From Orychophragmus violaceus (taxonomy: Eukaryota > Streptophyta > Magnoliopsida > Brassicales > Brassicaceae): DNA of 64,000 bases. The notes below the pieces were generated by a model, which worked only from the letters and a program-made list of their open reading frames with translations, made no database searches and was not told the origin of the DNA. The stretch spans positions 52,107,728 through 52,171,727 of the forward strand of contig CM058236.1 in NCBI GenBank assembly GCA_030180135.1, written 5' to 3'. Of this stretch, positions 21,918-31,700 are shown one piece after another. How positions within the stretch are numbered: the first letter of the stretch is position 1; the number at the start of each line of letters is the position of its first letter. A program made the position numbers and the translations under genes.

Positions 21918-22555
21918 TGTTGGAATTATGTCCAGTAATCTCTGTACTGTCTCTAGAAAGTAAGAGTATGTCAATGATCAGACATAAGTCATATAATACT
22001 GGGGATCATGATGGCTTGCTAGAGTCCGCTCATGATCTATAAGTCTTGGACTTATTGCCTTTATTATATGATCCCATATGGGTCACACGCCTAAGCTAAC
22101 GGGAAAATACGAAAGAACGGTTTAGCAGAAGTACGGTAAAAGTGCTAGGCATTTACTGTGTTTAGAGAGAGACTAAAGGGCCTGATTAAATCCAAGGGAT
22201 TTAATCAGAACTGAGAATTGGGCCCAAAAGCCCATGAGAACTAGAAGGGATTTTAATGACTAAAATCAGACCTAGCTCTCTAATTTTCTCAGGACATCTG
22301 CGCCTCCCTCCTCTCTCTCTGCGCCTCCTCTCTCAGCTGGTCTAGCAGCCAATTTCCGAGTGTGCGTGTGTGAGCCTTTGGAGGATCCATCTCTTGGTGG
22401 TTATGCTGATCTCTGACCCGTACCTTCCATTCCGCTGCATAAACAAGGTAACAGGTGAGATCTATTATGTTTCTAATCAAGAGAACCTAGATCTGCATGT
22501 TTAGTAGGATGAATCAATCTGAGAATTGAATCAGGAGACACTAAACGATTCAACA
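21918..22555 (+). repeat. Copia-3 5' LTR
   Basis: 638 bp, TGTTGGAATTATG...ATTCAACA. Same family as the Copia-2 LTR, with an obvious internal region of difference (about 22090-22330). Confidence 0.95.
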
Positions 22556-22569
22556 GTGGTATCAGAGCC
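22556..22569 (+). other. Copia-3 primer-binding site (tRNA-iMet)
   Basis: GTGGTATCAGAGCC directly follows the 5' LTR. Confidence 0.9.
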
Positions 22570-24251
22570 ATTGGTTCTGTGGTTTTTCTTGTTTAGAATC
22601 AATGTTTAGGATTGTTTAAGAGGTGTTTTTGAATCAATCTACTGATAAGAGAAAAACACTTAAGAAACAAAGAATTAAAACCTAAACAAACAAGAAATCG
22701 CATGATCCAATCTATATGAATTGGTATGCGTCGGAGTGTTGATCAGTTTCGGATCACACGTCTGGATCGTTGGATGAACAAACCGATCGTTGGATGACAC
22801 GCGGTGAACCGATCGCAAGGATCGATCGATCGCTTGGATCAACACACGCTCGCGTCTCGTCCCGACGCACGGCCCGGCTGTCCCGATTGCTCGGCGATCG
22901 CGTGAAGCACCGTCCCGCGTCTCGAGCTATCTCGTCCAATCGCGAGAGATGGCCCGGCTGTCTCGTCCCGATCACACGGCCCGACCGTCCCATCCCGTCC
23001 CGATCATCGACCCGCCGCGGAAGCATGATGGCTTGCGGCTGGACGATCGTTTCTCGATCGCGAAGCTAGGTCACGACCGTGATCGGTTCGTGACCAATCG
23101 GTTCGGTTCGGTTAATGGTTCGGTTTAAAACTGATTAAAAATTAATCGTCACGGTTTAATAAACAGACTTAATAAATTTATTAAGTTCTGGTTAAACCGG
23201 GATAAGAAATCCAAAGTCGAAAAATTGGATTTTGTGCCTAAACCAGTGATTTTCTAATTTGATTTGGTTGGACCAAATAAATTGAGAAAATCCGGTTTAG
23301 TAAATAACCGGTTGACAATTGTGGTCATCGTAGTAATTAATTTTGGTTAAGACCAATTTTAATGAACCAGACCGGTTATGTCATTTAATTGGGCAATTGG
23401 GTTATGTCTTGGACATGAACCAATTCTTGGGCCTCGGGCCAAGAAGTTAAAACAATTGGGCCAATTATTTGAGTCTTTTCTTCAGAATTAATTTAAAATT
23501 TATTTTTATAAAATTATAAAATCGATTTTAAATTAATAAGTTTCCAAAATTTTGAAATTAGAAAGTTTCTTAAAATAGAAGTTTCTAGATTTGCATATTT
23601 TGGATTTTAGGAAATTTCCAATTTTAGAAAGTTTCCAATTTAGGAAGTTTCCAATTTTAGAAAGTTTCCAAAATTAGTAGGTTTCCCAAAAGGGAAAGTT
23701 TCCCAAAATAGTAATCTTCTATTTTGGGATAAAATTTTAATAAACCTACAAACCTCAAATAATATCAAGCGTTGGATGTCTTGTCCAGTCTATGTCAGCT
23801 GTCGAAGCCCATTCAATTGTACTCATGGCCTTACAGTGTGAGGGTGTCTACTTTTGCGTGGGTAAGACGGTTTGTGATTCATAAATGTCATTGGGAGTCC
23901 CAGACATTAATGATTACATGACTGTATAGTCTAGTTTTCTTGACTAGGCCATCGGGAGTCCCGGGCCTTGAGACATCAGAGTGGATTGGGCCTCGGGCCC
24001 AGATTCACAACCAAGAGTTATATCACGGATATAATTAGCCGATATAGGGCTTACCGATATAAGCTAAGGTTGGGTGACGGCCAGTGGCCCACTTTAATCT
24101 TAGTTATATGTGGATCTTGGAATCATTATATTCTATTGAGGGTAACTTATGTTATTGAATATAATGCGTGATTAATCATATTAAATTTAATACGAGATTA
24201 ATCATATTGAACATATTAACTAAAATTCTTTTTATCTTATATATTTCAGCT
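22570..24251 (+). other. Copia-3 long leader
   Basis: Same layout as in Copia-2: a GATCG/CGTCCCG block (about 22740-23080), GGTTTA/AACCGG words, an AAGTTTCC block (about 23530-23715), then a conserved stretch to the start codon. A 13-bp duplication, GATTAATCATATT (24169 and 24193), is absent from Copia-2. It adds an upstream ATG (24168) in frame with gag. Confidence 0.75.
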
Positions 24252-27200
24252 ATGACTACTACAAGCACTCAAAACACATTCTCAATCCGGTCTGTTCTCG
24301 AGAAGGAGAAGCTGACTGGAACGAACTTCCTGACGTGGTCAAGGAACTTGAGGCTGGTCCTCAAGCAGGAGAAGAAGGATTATGTCCTTCGTGATCCCCT
24401 CCCCGAGAGGCCTCCTAACAATGCCGCCAGGACTCTGCATAATGCTTGGGAAAAGCATTCGTCAGATGAAAATGATGTCTATTGCCTGATGTTGGCGACA
24501 ATGACTGCTGAGCTGCAAATGCAGTTCGAGAGTGTGTTGTCACCCATCGAGATAATGGCAAGCCTGAAATCGCTTTTTCAGGAGCAAGCAAGGACTGAGA
24601 GGTTTCAGACAGTTAAGAACCTCTTAGACTGTAAGTTGGCTGCAAATGCGGCAGTGAGTCCTCATGTCTTGAAGATGATGGGTTATCTCGATCATCTTCA
24701 GAAACTCGACTGCCCTATCAGCCAGGAACTTGCCTGCGACATCGTTCTGCAGTCTTTACCTGCAAGCTATGATCAGTTCATCCTGAACTTCAATATGCAT
24801 GGCTTGAGTAAGACATTGCCTGAGCTTCACGGAATGCTCAAGACTGCAGAGCCCAACTTGAGGAAAACCGCCAAGGACCCTAATGTGCTTATGGTGCAAA
24901 AGGGCAAGGGCTTTAAGAAATCATCTACCAAGGACAAGGGAAAGGCTAAGGCTGTCCAAGTCTCGGACAAGGACACGCCAAAGCCCAAGCCCAAATCCAA
25001 GGCTGGGCCTACTGACATCTGCAGGTTCTGTAAAGAACCAGGGCATTGGAGGAGAGAATGTAAGAAATTCCAAGAAGGTCTAAAGGAATTGAAGAAGAAG
25101 ACTCTCGAGACTTCTTCATCAGGTATTTTTGTTATAGAAGTTAATACAACTACTTCTGATAATACCTCATGGGTTATGGATACTGGTTGTGGGGCTCATA
25201 TTTGTACTAATATGCAGGCACTCAGCAACAGTAGAAGGCTGAAGCAAGGACAAGTGGAGCTACGAGTTGGGAATGGAGCGAAAGTTCCTGCACTAGCTGT
25301 AGGCACATACTTGTTGTCTTTACCTTCGGGATTGGTTTTAGAACTCAATAATTGTTATTTTGTACCTGCTATAAGCAGAAATATTATTTCAATTTCTTTG
25401 TTGGATTTGGAAGGTTATGATTTTTCAGTTAAGAATAAATTATGTTCCTTCAATCGCAACAATTTGTTCTATGGTTGTGCCCCTCTTACGAATGGGCTTT
25501 ACATACTTGATCAATCCGCGCCAATTTATAACATTGATACCAAACGGTTCAAACCTAATGAGGAGAACCGAACGTTTCTATGGCATTGTCGTTTAGGGCA
25601 CATCAGCGAGAAACGCATCAAGAGGCTCCATTCGAATGGACTTCTTGGCTCATTTGACTTTGAGTCATGTGAGAAATGCGAATCCTGCATGATGGGCAAA
25701 ATGACACGGGCCCCCTTTAATAAACCTAACGAGAGGGCCAGTGACTTATTGGGCCTGATACACACTGACGTGTGTGGCCCAATGTCCACAAATGCAAGAG
25801 GAAACTATCAGTACTTCATTACCTTCACTGATGATTTCAGTAGGTATGGATATGTTTATTTAATGAAACATAAGTCTGAATCTTTTGAGAAGTTCAGAGA
25901 ATTCCAAAATGAAGTACAGAACCAACTTGGCAAAAGCATTAAGGCTCTTCGGTCCGACCGAGGAGGAGAATACTTAAGCCAAGAATTCAGTGATCATCTA
26001 AGAGAGTGTGGGATCGTATCCCAACTCACTCCTCCTGGAACACCTCAATGGAATGGTGTGTCTGAGAGGAGAAATCGGACCTTATTGGATATGGTTCGAT
26101 CTATGATGAGTCACACAGACCTTCCAATATCCCTTTGGGGATATGCTCTGCTAACAGCAGTGTTCACTCTAAATAGAGCGCCATCGAAAGCAGTAGCAAA
26201 GACACCATATGAATTATGGACTGGAGTGGCTCCACTGCTGTCTTATCTAAGAATTTGGGGTTGTGAAGCCTATGTCAAGAGATTAATCTCAGACAAGCTT
26301 ACACCAAAGTCTGATAAATTCTACTTCATTGGTTATCCGAAGGAAACCAAGGCTTATTACTTCTATCTACGTTCCGAGAACAAGATCTTTGTTGCCCGGG
26401 ATTGTAACTTTCTTGAAAGAGAGTTTCTCTCTAAGAAAGACAGTGGGAGTAAGGTACTGCTTGAAGAAATTCAAGATGAACAGGATACTGCTCAACCTAA
26501 TGAGGAAGAGCAGCAGGAGGACCTACAAGAAATTGTAGAGCCTGAACCTGTAGTACCTGAAGTTCGAAGATCCGGGAGGATCCGTCACGAACCCGAGAGA
26601 TATCAAGGATTCCTCGTGACTAACTGTCATGATCTTCTGATCATTGATGGTGATGAACCATCGAACTTCAATCAAGCCATGATGGGCCCAGATTCCTCTA
26701 AGTGGCGTAAGGCCACTGATTCCGAAATGGACTCCATGTCGGTCAACCAAGTGTTTTCGTTGGTTGACTTACCCGCTGGTGTAAAAGCCATCGAGTGCAA
26801 ATGGATCTTCAAGAAGAAGATTGACGTGGATGGAAATGTCCAGATTTATAAAGCCAGGTTGGTGGCAAAAGGTTTCAGACAAGTTCACGGTGTGGATTAT
26901 GATGAAACCTATTCACCAGTGGCTATGATGAAATCTATTCGGATTCTACTAGCAACTGCAGCTTTTCATGATTATGAAATTTGGCAGATGGACGTGAAAA
27001 CCGCCTTCCTGAATGGTATTCTGGAAGAGGATGTGTATATGACGCAACCTGACGGTTACATAGATCCAAAGAATGCTGGAAAAGTATGCAAGCTTCATAA
27101 ATCCATTTATGGATTGAAGCAAGCATCGAGGAGCTGGAATCTTCGTTTTGATGAAGCAATCAAGCAATTTGACTTCATCATAAACGAAGAAGAACAATGC

Positions 27201-28229
27201 GTGTATAAGAAAACTAGTGGGAGCAAGATAGTATTTCTTATTCTGTATGTCGATGACATACTGCTTCTCGGAAACGAAGTTCCAATGCTAAAGTCAGTAA
27301 AGGACTGGCTTGGAAGTTGTTTTTCCATGAAAGACATGGGTGAAGCCGCATACGTTCTTGGAATCAGGATCTACCGGGATAGATCTAGAAGGCTGATAGG
27401 CTTGTGTAAAGATTCATACATTGACAAAGTCCTACAAAGATTCAGCATGAAAGATTCCAAGAAGGGCTTCACGCCAATGGTACATGGCACAACGCTAAGC
27501 AAGAAGCAGAGCCCTACGACGGCTGCTGAGCTTGAGCGCATGAAGAATATTCCTTATGCATCTGCAATAGGATCTATCATGTATGCCATGATCTGTACTC
27601 GTCCTGATGTTGCTTATGCATTGAGCATGACGAGTAGATACCAGTCAAATCCAGGTGAAAACCATTGGATTGCCGTCAAGAATATCCTGAAGTATCTAAG
27701 ACATACTAAGGACAAGTTCTTGGTATACGGTGGAAGTGATGTGCTTAAAGTCAGTGGATTCACGGACGCAAGTTTCCAGACAGACCAAGATGATTTCCGG
27801 TCACAGTCCGGTTATATCTTCTGTCTGAATGGCGGTGCAATCAGTTGGAGAAGCTCCAAGCAAGACACCGTTGCTGATTCCACTACAGAAGCTGAATATA
27901 TCGCCGCTTCAGAAGCTGCGAAGGAAGCTGTTTGGATACGAAAGTTCATTATTGAACTAGGTGTGATACCAGATGCGGCTGAGCCTCTGGCACTGTTTTG
28001 TGATAACAATGGTGCTATTGCTCAGGCAAAGGAACCAAGATCACACCAGAAATCCAAGCATGTCCTAAGAAGATTTCACTTGATACGTGACATCATTAAT
28101 AGAAAGGAAGTCAAGATCAGCCGAGTTCAGACAGATGATAACGTCGCTGATCCATTGACAAAGCCACTCCCAAGACCTAAGCTCGAGTTCCTGACTGAAG
28201 CTGTAGGCATTAGAAACATTGAAATTTAA
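24252..28229 (+). CDS. Copia-3 Gag-Pol polyprotein
   Basis: 1325 codons if translation starts at 24252. That start is preferred over the in-frame ATG at 24168 because it matches the start in Copia-2 (MT..Q NTFSIRSVLEK). Domains in order: capsid; CCHC knuckle (CRFCKEPGHWRREC, about residue 257); protease (VMDTGCGAH, Asp about 310); pre-integrase zinc finger (HCRLGHIS...CEKCESC); integrase with Asp 506, Asp 569 and Glu 605 (D-35-E); RT with YVDD at about 999-1002; and RNase H (DASFQTD, TTEAEY, FCDNNGA). No stop or frameshift. It encodes everything needed for copy-and-paste transposition in cytoplasmic particles. Tork/TAR-like lineage, not resolved. Confidence 0.96.
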   Translation: MTTTSTQNTFSIRSVLEKEKLTGTNFLTWSRNLRLVLKQEKKDYVLRDPLPERPPNNAARTLHNAWEKHSSDENDVYCLMLATMTAELQMQFESVLSPIEIMASLKSLFQEQARTERFQTVKNLLDCKLAANAAVSPHVLKMMGYLDHLQKLDCPISQELACDIVLQSLPASYDQFILNFNMHGLSKTLPELHGMLKTAEPNLRKTAKDPNVLMVQKGKGFKKSSTKDKGKAKAVQVSDKDTPKPKPKSKAGPTDICRFCKEPGHWRRECKKFQEGLKELKKKTLETSSSGIFVIEVNTTTSDNTSWVMDTGCGAHICTNMQALSNSRRLKQGQVELRVGNGAKVPALAVGTYLLSLPSGLVLELNNCYFVPAISRNIISISLLDLEGYDFSVKNKLCSFNRNNLFYGCAPLTNGLYILDQSAPIYNIDTKRFKPNEENRTFLWHCRLGHISEKRIKRLHSNGLLGSFDFESCEKCESCMMGKMTRAPFNKPNERASDLLGLIHTDVCGPMSTNARGNYQYFITFTDDFSRYGYVYLMKHKSESFEKFREFQNEVQNQLGKSIKALRSDRGGEYLSQEFSDHLRECGIVSQLTPPGTPQWNGVSERRNRTLLDMVRSMMSHTDLPISLWGYALLTAVFTLNRAPSKAVAKTPYELWTGVAPLLSYLRIWGCEAYVKRLISDKLTPKSDKFYFIGYPKETKAYYFYLRSENKIFVARDCNFLEREFLSKKDSGSKVLLEEIQDEQDTAQPNEEEQQEDLQEIVEPEPVVPEVRRSGRIRHEPERYQGFLVTNCHDLLIIDGDEPSNFNQAMMGPDSSKWRKATDSEMDSMSVNQVFSLVDLPAGVKAIECKWIFKKKIDVDGNVQIYKARLVAKGFRQVHGVDYDETYSPVAMMKSIRILLATAAFHDYEIWQMDVKTAFLNGILEEDVYMTQPDGYIDPKNAGKVCKLHKSIYGLKQASRSWNLRFDEAIKQFDFIINEEEQCVYKKTSGSKIVFLILYVDDILLLGNEVPMLKSVKDWLGSCFSMKDMGEAAYVLGIRIYRDRSRRLIGLCKDSYIDKVLQRFSMKDSKKGFTPMVHGTTLSKKQSPTTAAELERMKNIPYASAIGSIMYAMICTRPDVAYALSMTSRYQSNPGENHWIAVKNILKYLRHTKDKFLVYGGSDVLKVSGFTDASFQTDQDDFRSQSGYIFCLNGGAISWRSSKQDTVADSTTEAEYIAASEAAKEAVWIRKFIIELGVIPDAAEPLALFCDNNGAIAQAKEPRSHQKSKHVLRRFHLIRDIINRKEVKISRVQTDDNVADPLTKPLPRPKLEFLTEAVGIRNIEI

Positions 28230-29077
28230 TCTAAATTTGAGTGGGAGTTTGAGGGCTTTATTTATTTATTTGATATGTTCTGGTAAAACATTTTATGTTT
28301 AATGAAATTATTATTTCAAGATTATTTTAACTGTGATGAAATAATCGTTCCAAAGTGATATGAACCATCTTATAGGTCATCGAAGTAAGTGACTTGATCT
28401 TGAGTTATCAAAGTCATTTAGCTTGATCATGAGACCCTATATTTGATAGATGGCTTATATCATCATGTCCCTAGTCGAAGGTTGTTGAAATTGGAACACC
28501 AACAACCGTGTGAGACTAGATTGGTATGTGACTTATGACAAAGTCTCAGTGTGTCATAGATGCGCGGCATCAAAGTCAGTACATAGGTGTATGTAGGGTA
28601 CATACGACCGGACAAGACCCGATTATAAGAACTCTTCAGGATATTTATATCTGTGTCATAAGAGATTCTTACTACGACTATAGAGTATAGTCCTTAGACC
28701 TGAGTTCGCATGCATGTAACTGCACATGAACTAATGCGCTTTGATTATTGTCTAATGCTGTCGTTAAGCGATAGTTATAAGGACCTTGATTGGGTGTATT
28801 ATGAAATGAGTAGTTTACAGTGATGGAACAAGACGGGATTTGTCCCTCCAATATAAATGGAGTGAATATCTCTAGGCCAATCGGAGATTTGAATACTGGA
28901 AAATGCATGGCCATGCTCAAACGGACTTTTCCGAGTCGTTTGGATTGTCAGTATCAAATCAGAGTCCGATGAACATGATTAGCCTTAATAAGGATGACAC
29001 TCATCTTGCTTTATGACTAATCGAGATATTGAGACAAAAGGATTATGAATACAGAGATTCCAGTTCAAGTGGGAGAT
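28230..29077 (+). other. Copia-3 3' UTR and polypurine tract
   Basis: About 850 bp between the stop codon and the LTR, ending in AAGTGGGAGAT. Strongly similar to 18546-19403. No gene is seen. Confidence 0.85.
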
Positions 29078-29715
29078 TGTTGGAATTATGTCCAGTAATC
29101 TCTGTACTGTCTCTAGAAAGTAAGAGTATGTCAATGATCAGACATAAGTCATATAATACTGGGGATCATGATGGCTTGCTAGAGTCCGCTCATGATCTAT
29201 AAGTCTTGGACTTATTGCCTTTATTATATGATCCCATATGGGTCACACGCCTAAGCTAACGGGAAAATACGAAAGAACGGTTTAGCAGAAGTACGGTAAA
29301 AGTGCTAGGCATTTACTGTGTTTAGAGAGAGACTAAAGGGCCTGATTAAATCCAAGGGATTTAATCAGAACTGAGAATTGGGCCCAAAAGCCCATGAGAA
29401 CTAGAAGGGATTTTAATGACTAAAATCAGACCTAGCTCTCTAATTTTCTCAGGACATCTGCGCCTCCCTCCTCTCTCTCTGCGCCTCCTCTCTCAGCTGG
29501 TCTAGCAGCCAATTTCCGAGTGTGCGTGTGTGAGCCTTTGGAGGATCCATCTCTTGGTGGTTCTGCTGATCTCTGACCCGTACCTTCCATTCCGCTGCAT
29601 AAACAAGGTAACAGGTGAGATCTATTATGTTTCTAATCAAGAGAACCTAGATCTGCATGTTTAGTAGGATGAATCAATCTGAGAATTGAATCAGGAGACA
29701 CTAAACGATTCAACA
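29078..29715 (+). repeat. Copia-3 3' LTR
   Basis: 638 bp; one visible substitution relative to the 5' LTR. Confidence 0.95.
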
Positions 29716-30112
29716 CGTTGTTCGTTTTGTTCTTCGCGAACCAGGACTCCACTTACTGCTGCCGTCGAGACGGCTAGGTAGAGGTAAAGGGGTTCTCCTT
29801 CTACTGGTTTCGCCAGTATGGGTGGTTCGCTTAAGTAAGCTTTGAGCTGAGTGAATGCCTCTTCACACTTTTCGTCCCAAAGGAACTTTTTTTTTTGCTT
29901 TGAGAAAGTGATAGAAGGGTAGACATTTATCAGTCGACCTTGAGATGAAGCGATTCAGAGCAGCTATTTTGCCGGTTAGGCGCTGGACTTCTCGCGTTGT
30001 TCTGAGGGATTTCATCTCTATGAACGTTGCGATCTGTTTGGGGTTCGCTTCGATCCCTCTTTCGGTCACTAAGTAACCGAGGAACTCTCCCGAAGGGACC
30101 CCGAAGGTACAT
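29716..30112 (-). pseudogene. Gypsy-1 RT tail (frame-broken)
   Basis: On minus this continues the RT after a one-base shift near 30112, reading ERGIEANPKQIATFIEMKSL and GKIAALNRFISRSTDK (the RT thumb/connection of Gypsy elements). It shifts again near 29880-29895, where there is a T12 run on plus. The frame then meets the Copia-3 insertion at CGTTG. Confidence 0.8.
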
Positions 30113-30934
30113 TTAGTTGGGGTTGAGTTTCATCCCATACTTATTGAGAATGGTAAAGCATTCTTTTAGTTGGGGGATGTGATCCTCGTACCTCGAAGAT
30201 TTTACCAGCATATCATCGATGTAGACCTCCATGGTTTTGCCTAGGAGTCCTGAAAACATCTTGTTGACGAGGCGCTGGTAAGTTGCTCCTGCGTTTTTTA
30301 GTCCGAAGGGCATGACTTTGTAGCAGTACGTGCCTCGATCAGTTATGAACGAAGTCTTTTCTTGGTCTTCAGGGTTCATCAATATTTGATTGTACCCTGA
30401 GAACGCATCCATAAAGGATAGCAGCTGATGTCCAGCGGTGGCCTCGACCAGTCGGTCGATGTGCGGGAGCGGGAAGTTGTCCTTTGGACATGCTTTGTTG
30501 AGATCCGTGAAGTCTACACAGACCCTCCACTTTCCGTTCTTTTTCTTAACCACCACGGGGTTTGCGAGCCAGTCGGGGTACTTGACCTCTCTGATCGATC
30601 CGATTTTCAATAACCGATCGACTTCGTCATTGATGGCTTTGGCCCGCTCAGGGCCTAGTTTTCGACGTTTCTGTCTTACCGGTTTGTAGGTTGGGTCGAC
30701 ATTCAGCTCGTGGCTGGTTACGTCGATGTTTATCCCTTTCATTTCTGCTGAAGACCGGGCGAAGGAGTCGACGTTCTGTTTGATAAAAGAGACCAGTTCG
30801 TTCTTAACCGGCTCTGATAGGTCGATTTCGATGCCAACGAGTCTTTCGGGATGAGCCTCGTCTATGCAGACCTGAGTCGTGAGGTCCTTTGGGGGTCCTA
30901 TTTGACTGGGGTCGTTCGACCTTTTGGTCTGCAT
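30113..30934 (-). pseudogene. Gypsy-1 reverse transcriptase
   Basis: 273 open codons. Motifs: NPVVVKKKNGKWRVCVDFTD, LNKACPKDNFPLP, FMDAFSGYNQI (catalytic Asp), YCYKVMPFGLKNAGATYQRL and VYIDDMLVKS (YIDD catalytic pair). All are standard for Tat-type Gypsy RT. It is joined in frame to the protease across a single TAG at 30965-30967, and broken at its 3' end by a shift near 30112. This is the best-preserved domain of Gypsy-1. Confidence 0.92.
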
Positions 30935-30964
30935 GGTGGCGAGCTCCTCCTCTTTCTGTAATTG

Positions 30965-31598
30965 CTACGCAGGGGATTTCTCAATCTGCTTGTATCCGTT
31001 CATGTAGCAATGACGGGAAATCTTTTGACTTCCGTGAATGGTTTTGATCCCTTTGGGTGTCGGGAACTTTACGCATTGGTGGTAGGTCGATGGTACCGCT
31101 TTCATGTCGTATATCCATGGTCGACCTAGGATTGCGTTATAGGGAGCTGGCCGATCTACTATGACGAACTCTGTCATTCTCCGAACTCCTCCAGCAATTA
31201 CTGGGGCGAAGACGGAGCCCATCGAGTATGTCGTTTCGCCAGAAAAACCTACTAGTGGTGTCTTTTCTTCCACAATCTCGGAGTCGTTAAAGTCCATCTT
31301 TTTGAACGCGTCGTAAAAGAGGACATCTACCGAACTTCCTGTGTCAATCATTATCCTTGAGAGTTCGACATCTCCCACTACTAGACAAACGAGGAGAGCG
31401 TCGTCGTGTGGTTTGTCGAGATTACTTGTCTCGCTCTCGTGGAAAATGATTTCGTGGTCTGGACCCAACATTGGGGTTTTTCCCCCTCTATCGGTCTCGA
31501 CTCTTCTTTGAAGAGCTTTGATCGAATTGACCGAGTCGCGGCAAAGCTTGGAGCCACCGAAGATGAAGTCGATTCGTTTAGGGGGTATAGCCCATACA
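30965..31598 (-). pseudogene. Gypsy-1 protease
   Basis: The minus frame is open from the poly-C tract. It reads IFGGSKLCRDSVNSIK, then PHDDALLVCLVVGDVELSR, then MIDTGSSVDVLFYDAFKKM (aspartic protease active site DTGSS), then YNAILGRPWIYDMKAVPSTY. In intact relatives this enzyme cuts the Gag-Pol precursor. The frame ends at TAG 30965-30967. Relative to gag it is in another frame, and a G16 run (minus) lies at the junction. Confidence 0.88.
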
Positions 31599-31614
31599 CC
31601 CCCCCCCCCCCCCC
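31599..31614. repeat. 16-bp C homopolymer at the Gypsy-1 gag-pol junction
   Basis: An uninterrupted run of 16 C (G on the coding strand) sits about 90 bp downstream of the gag stop, where the pol frame begins. It may be a replication slippage site; base count here is also prone to sequencing error. Confidence 0.85.
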
Positions 31615-31700
31615 GCAGAGACGAGGGAGATTGATTCTTGAGCGTAAACTTTTGGCAGGAGCCGGAGGCGGGGATAGTGCCGAACCTCCCGGAGTACCGC

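Larger units (their letters stand above)
21918..29715 (+). mobile_element. Copia-3: intact, very young Copia element
   Basis: 7798 bp. LTRs 21918-22555 and 29078-29715 (638 bp each) show one visible difference (GGTTATG versus GGTTCTG). TSD is CGTTG on both sides (21913-21917 and 29716-29720). The primer site (22556-22569), polypurine tract (about 29067-29077) and a single uninterrupted gag-pol gene are all present. It lies antisense inside the RT/RNase H region of Gypsy-1. It is the best candidate in the window for a transposition-competent element and for the helper that moved Copia-2. Confidence 0.95.
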
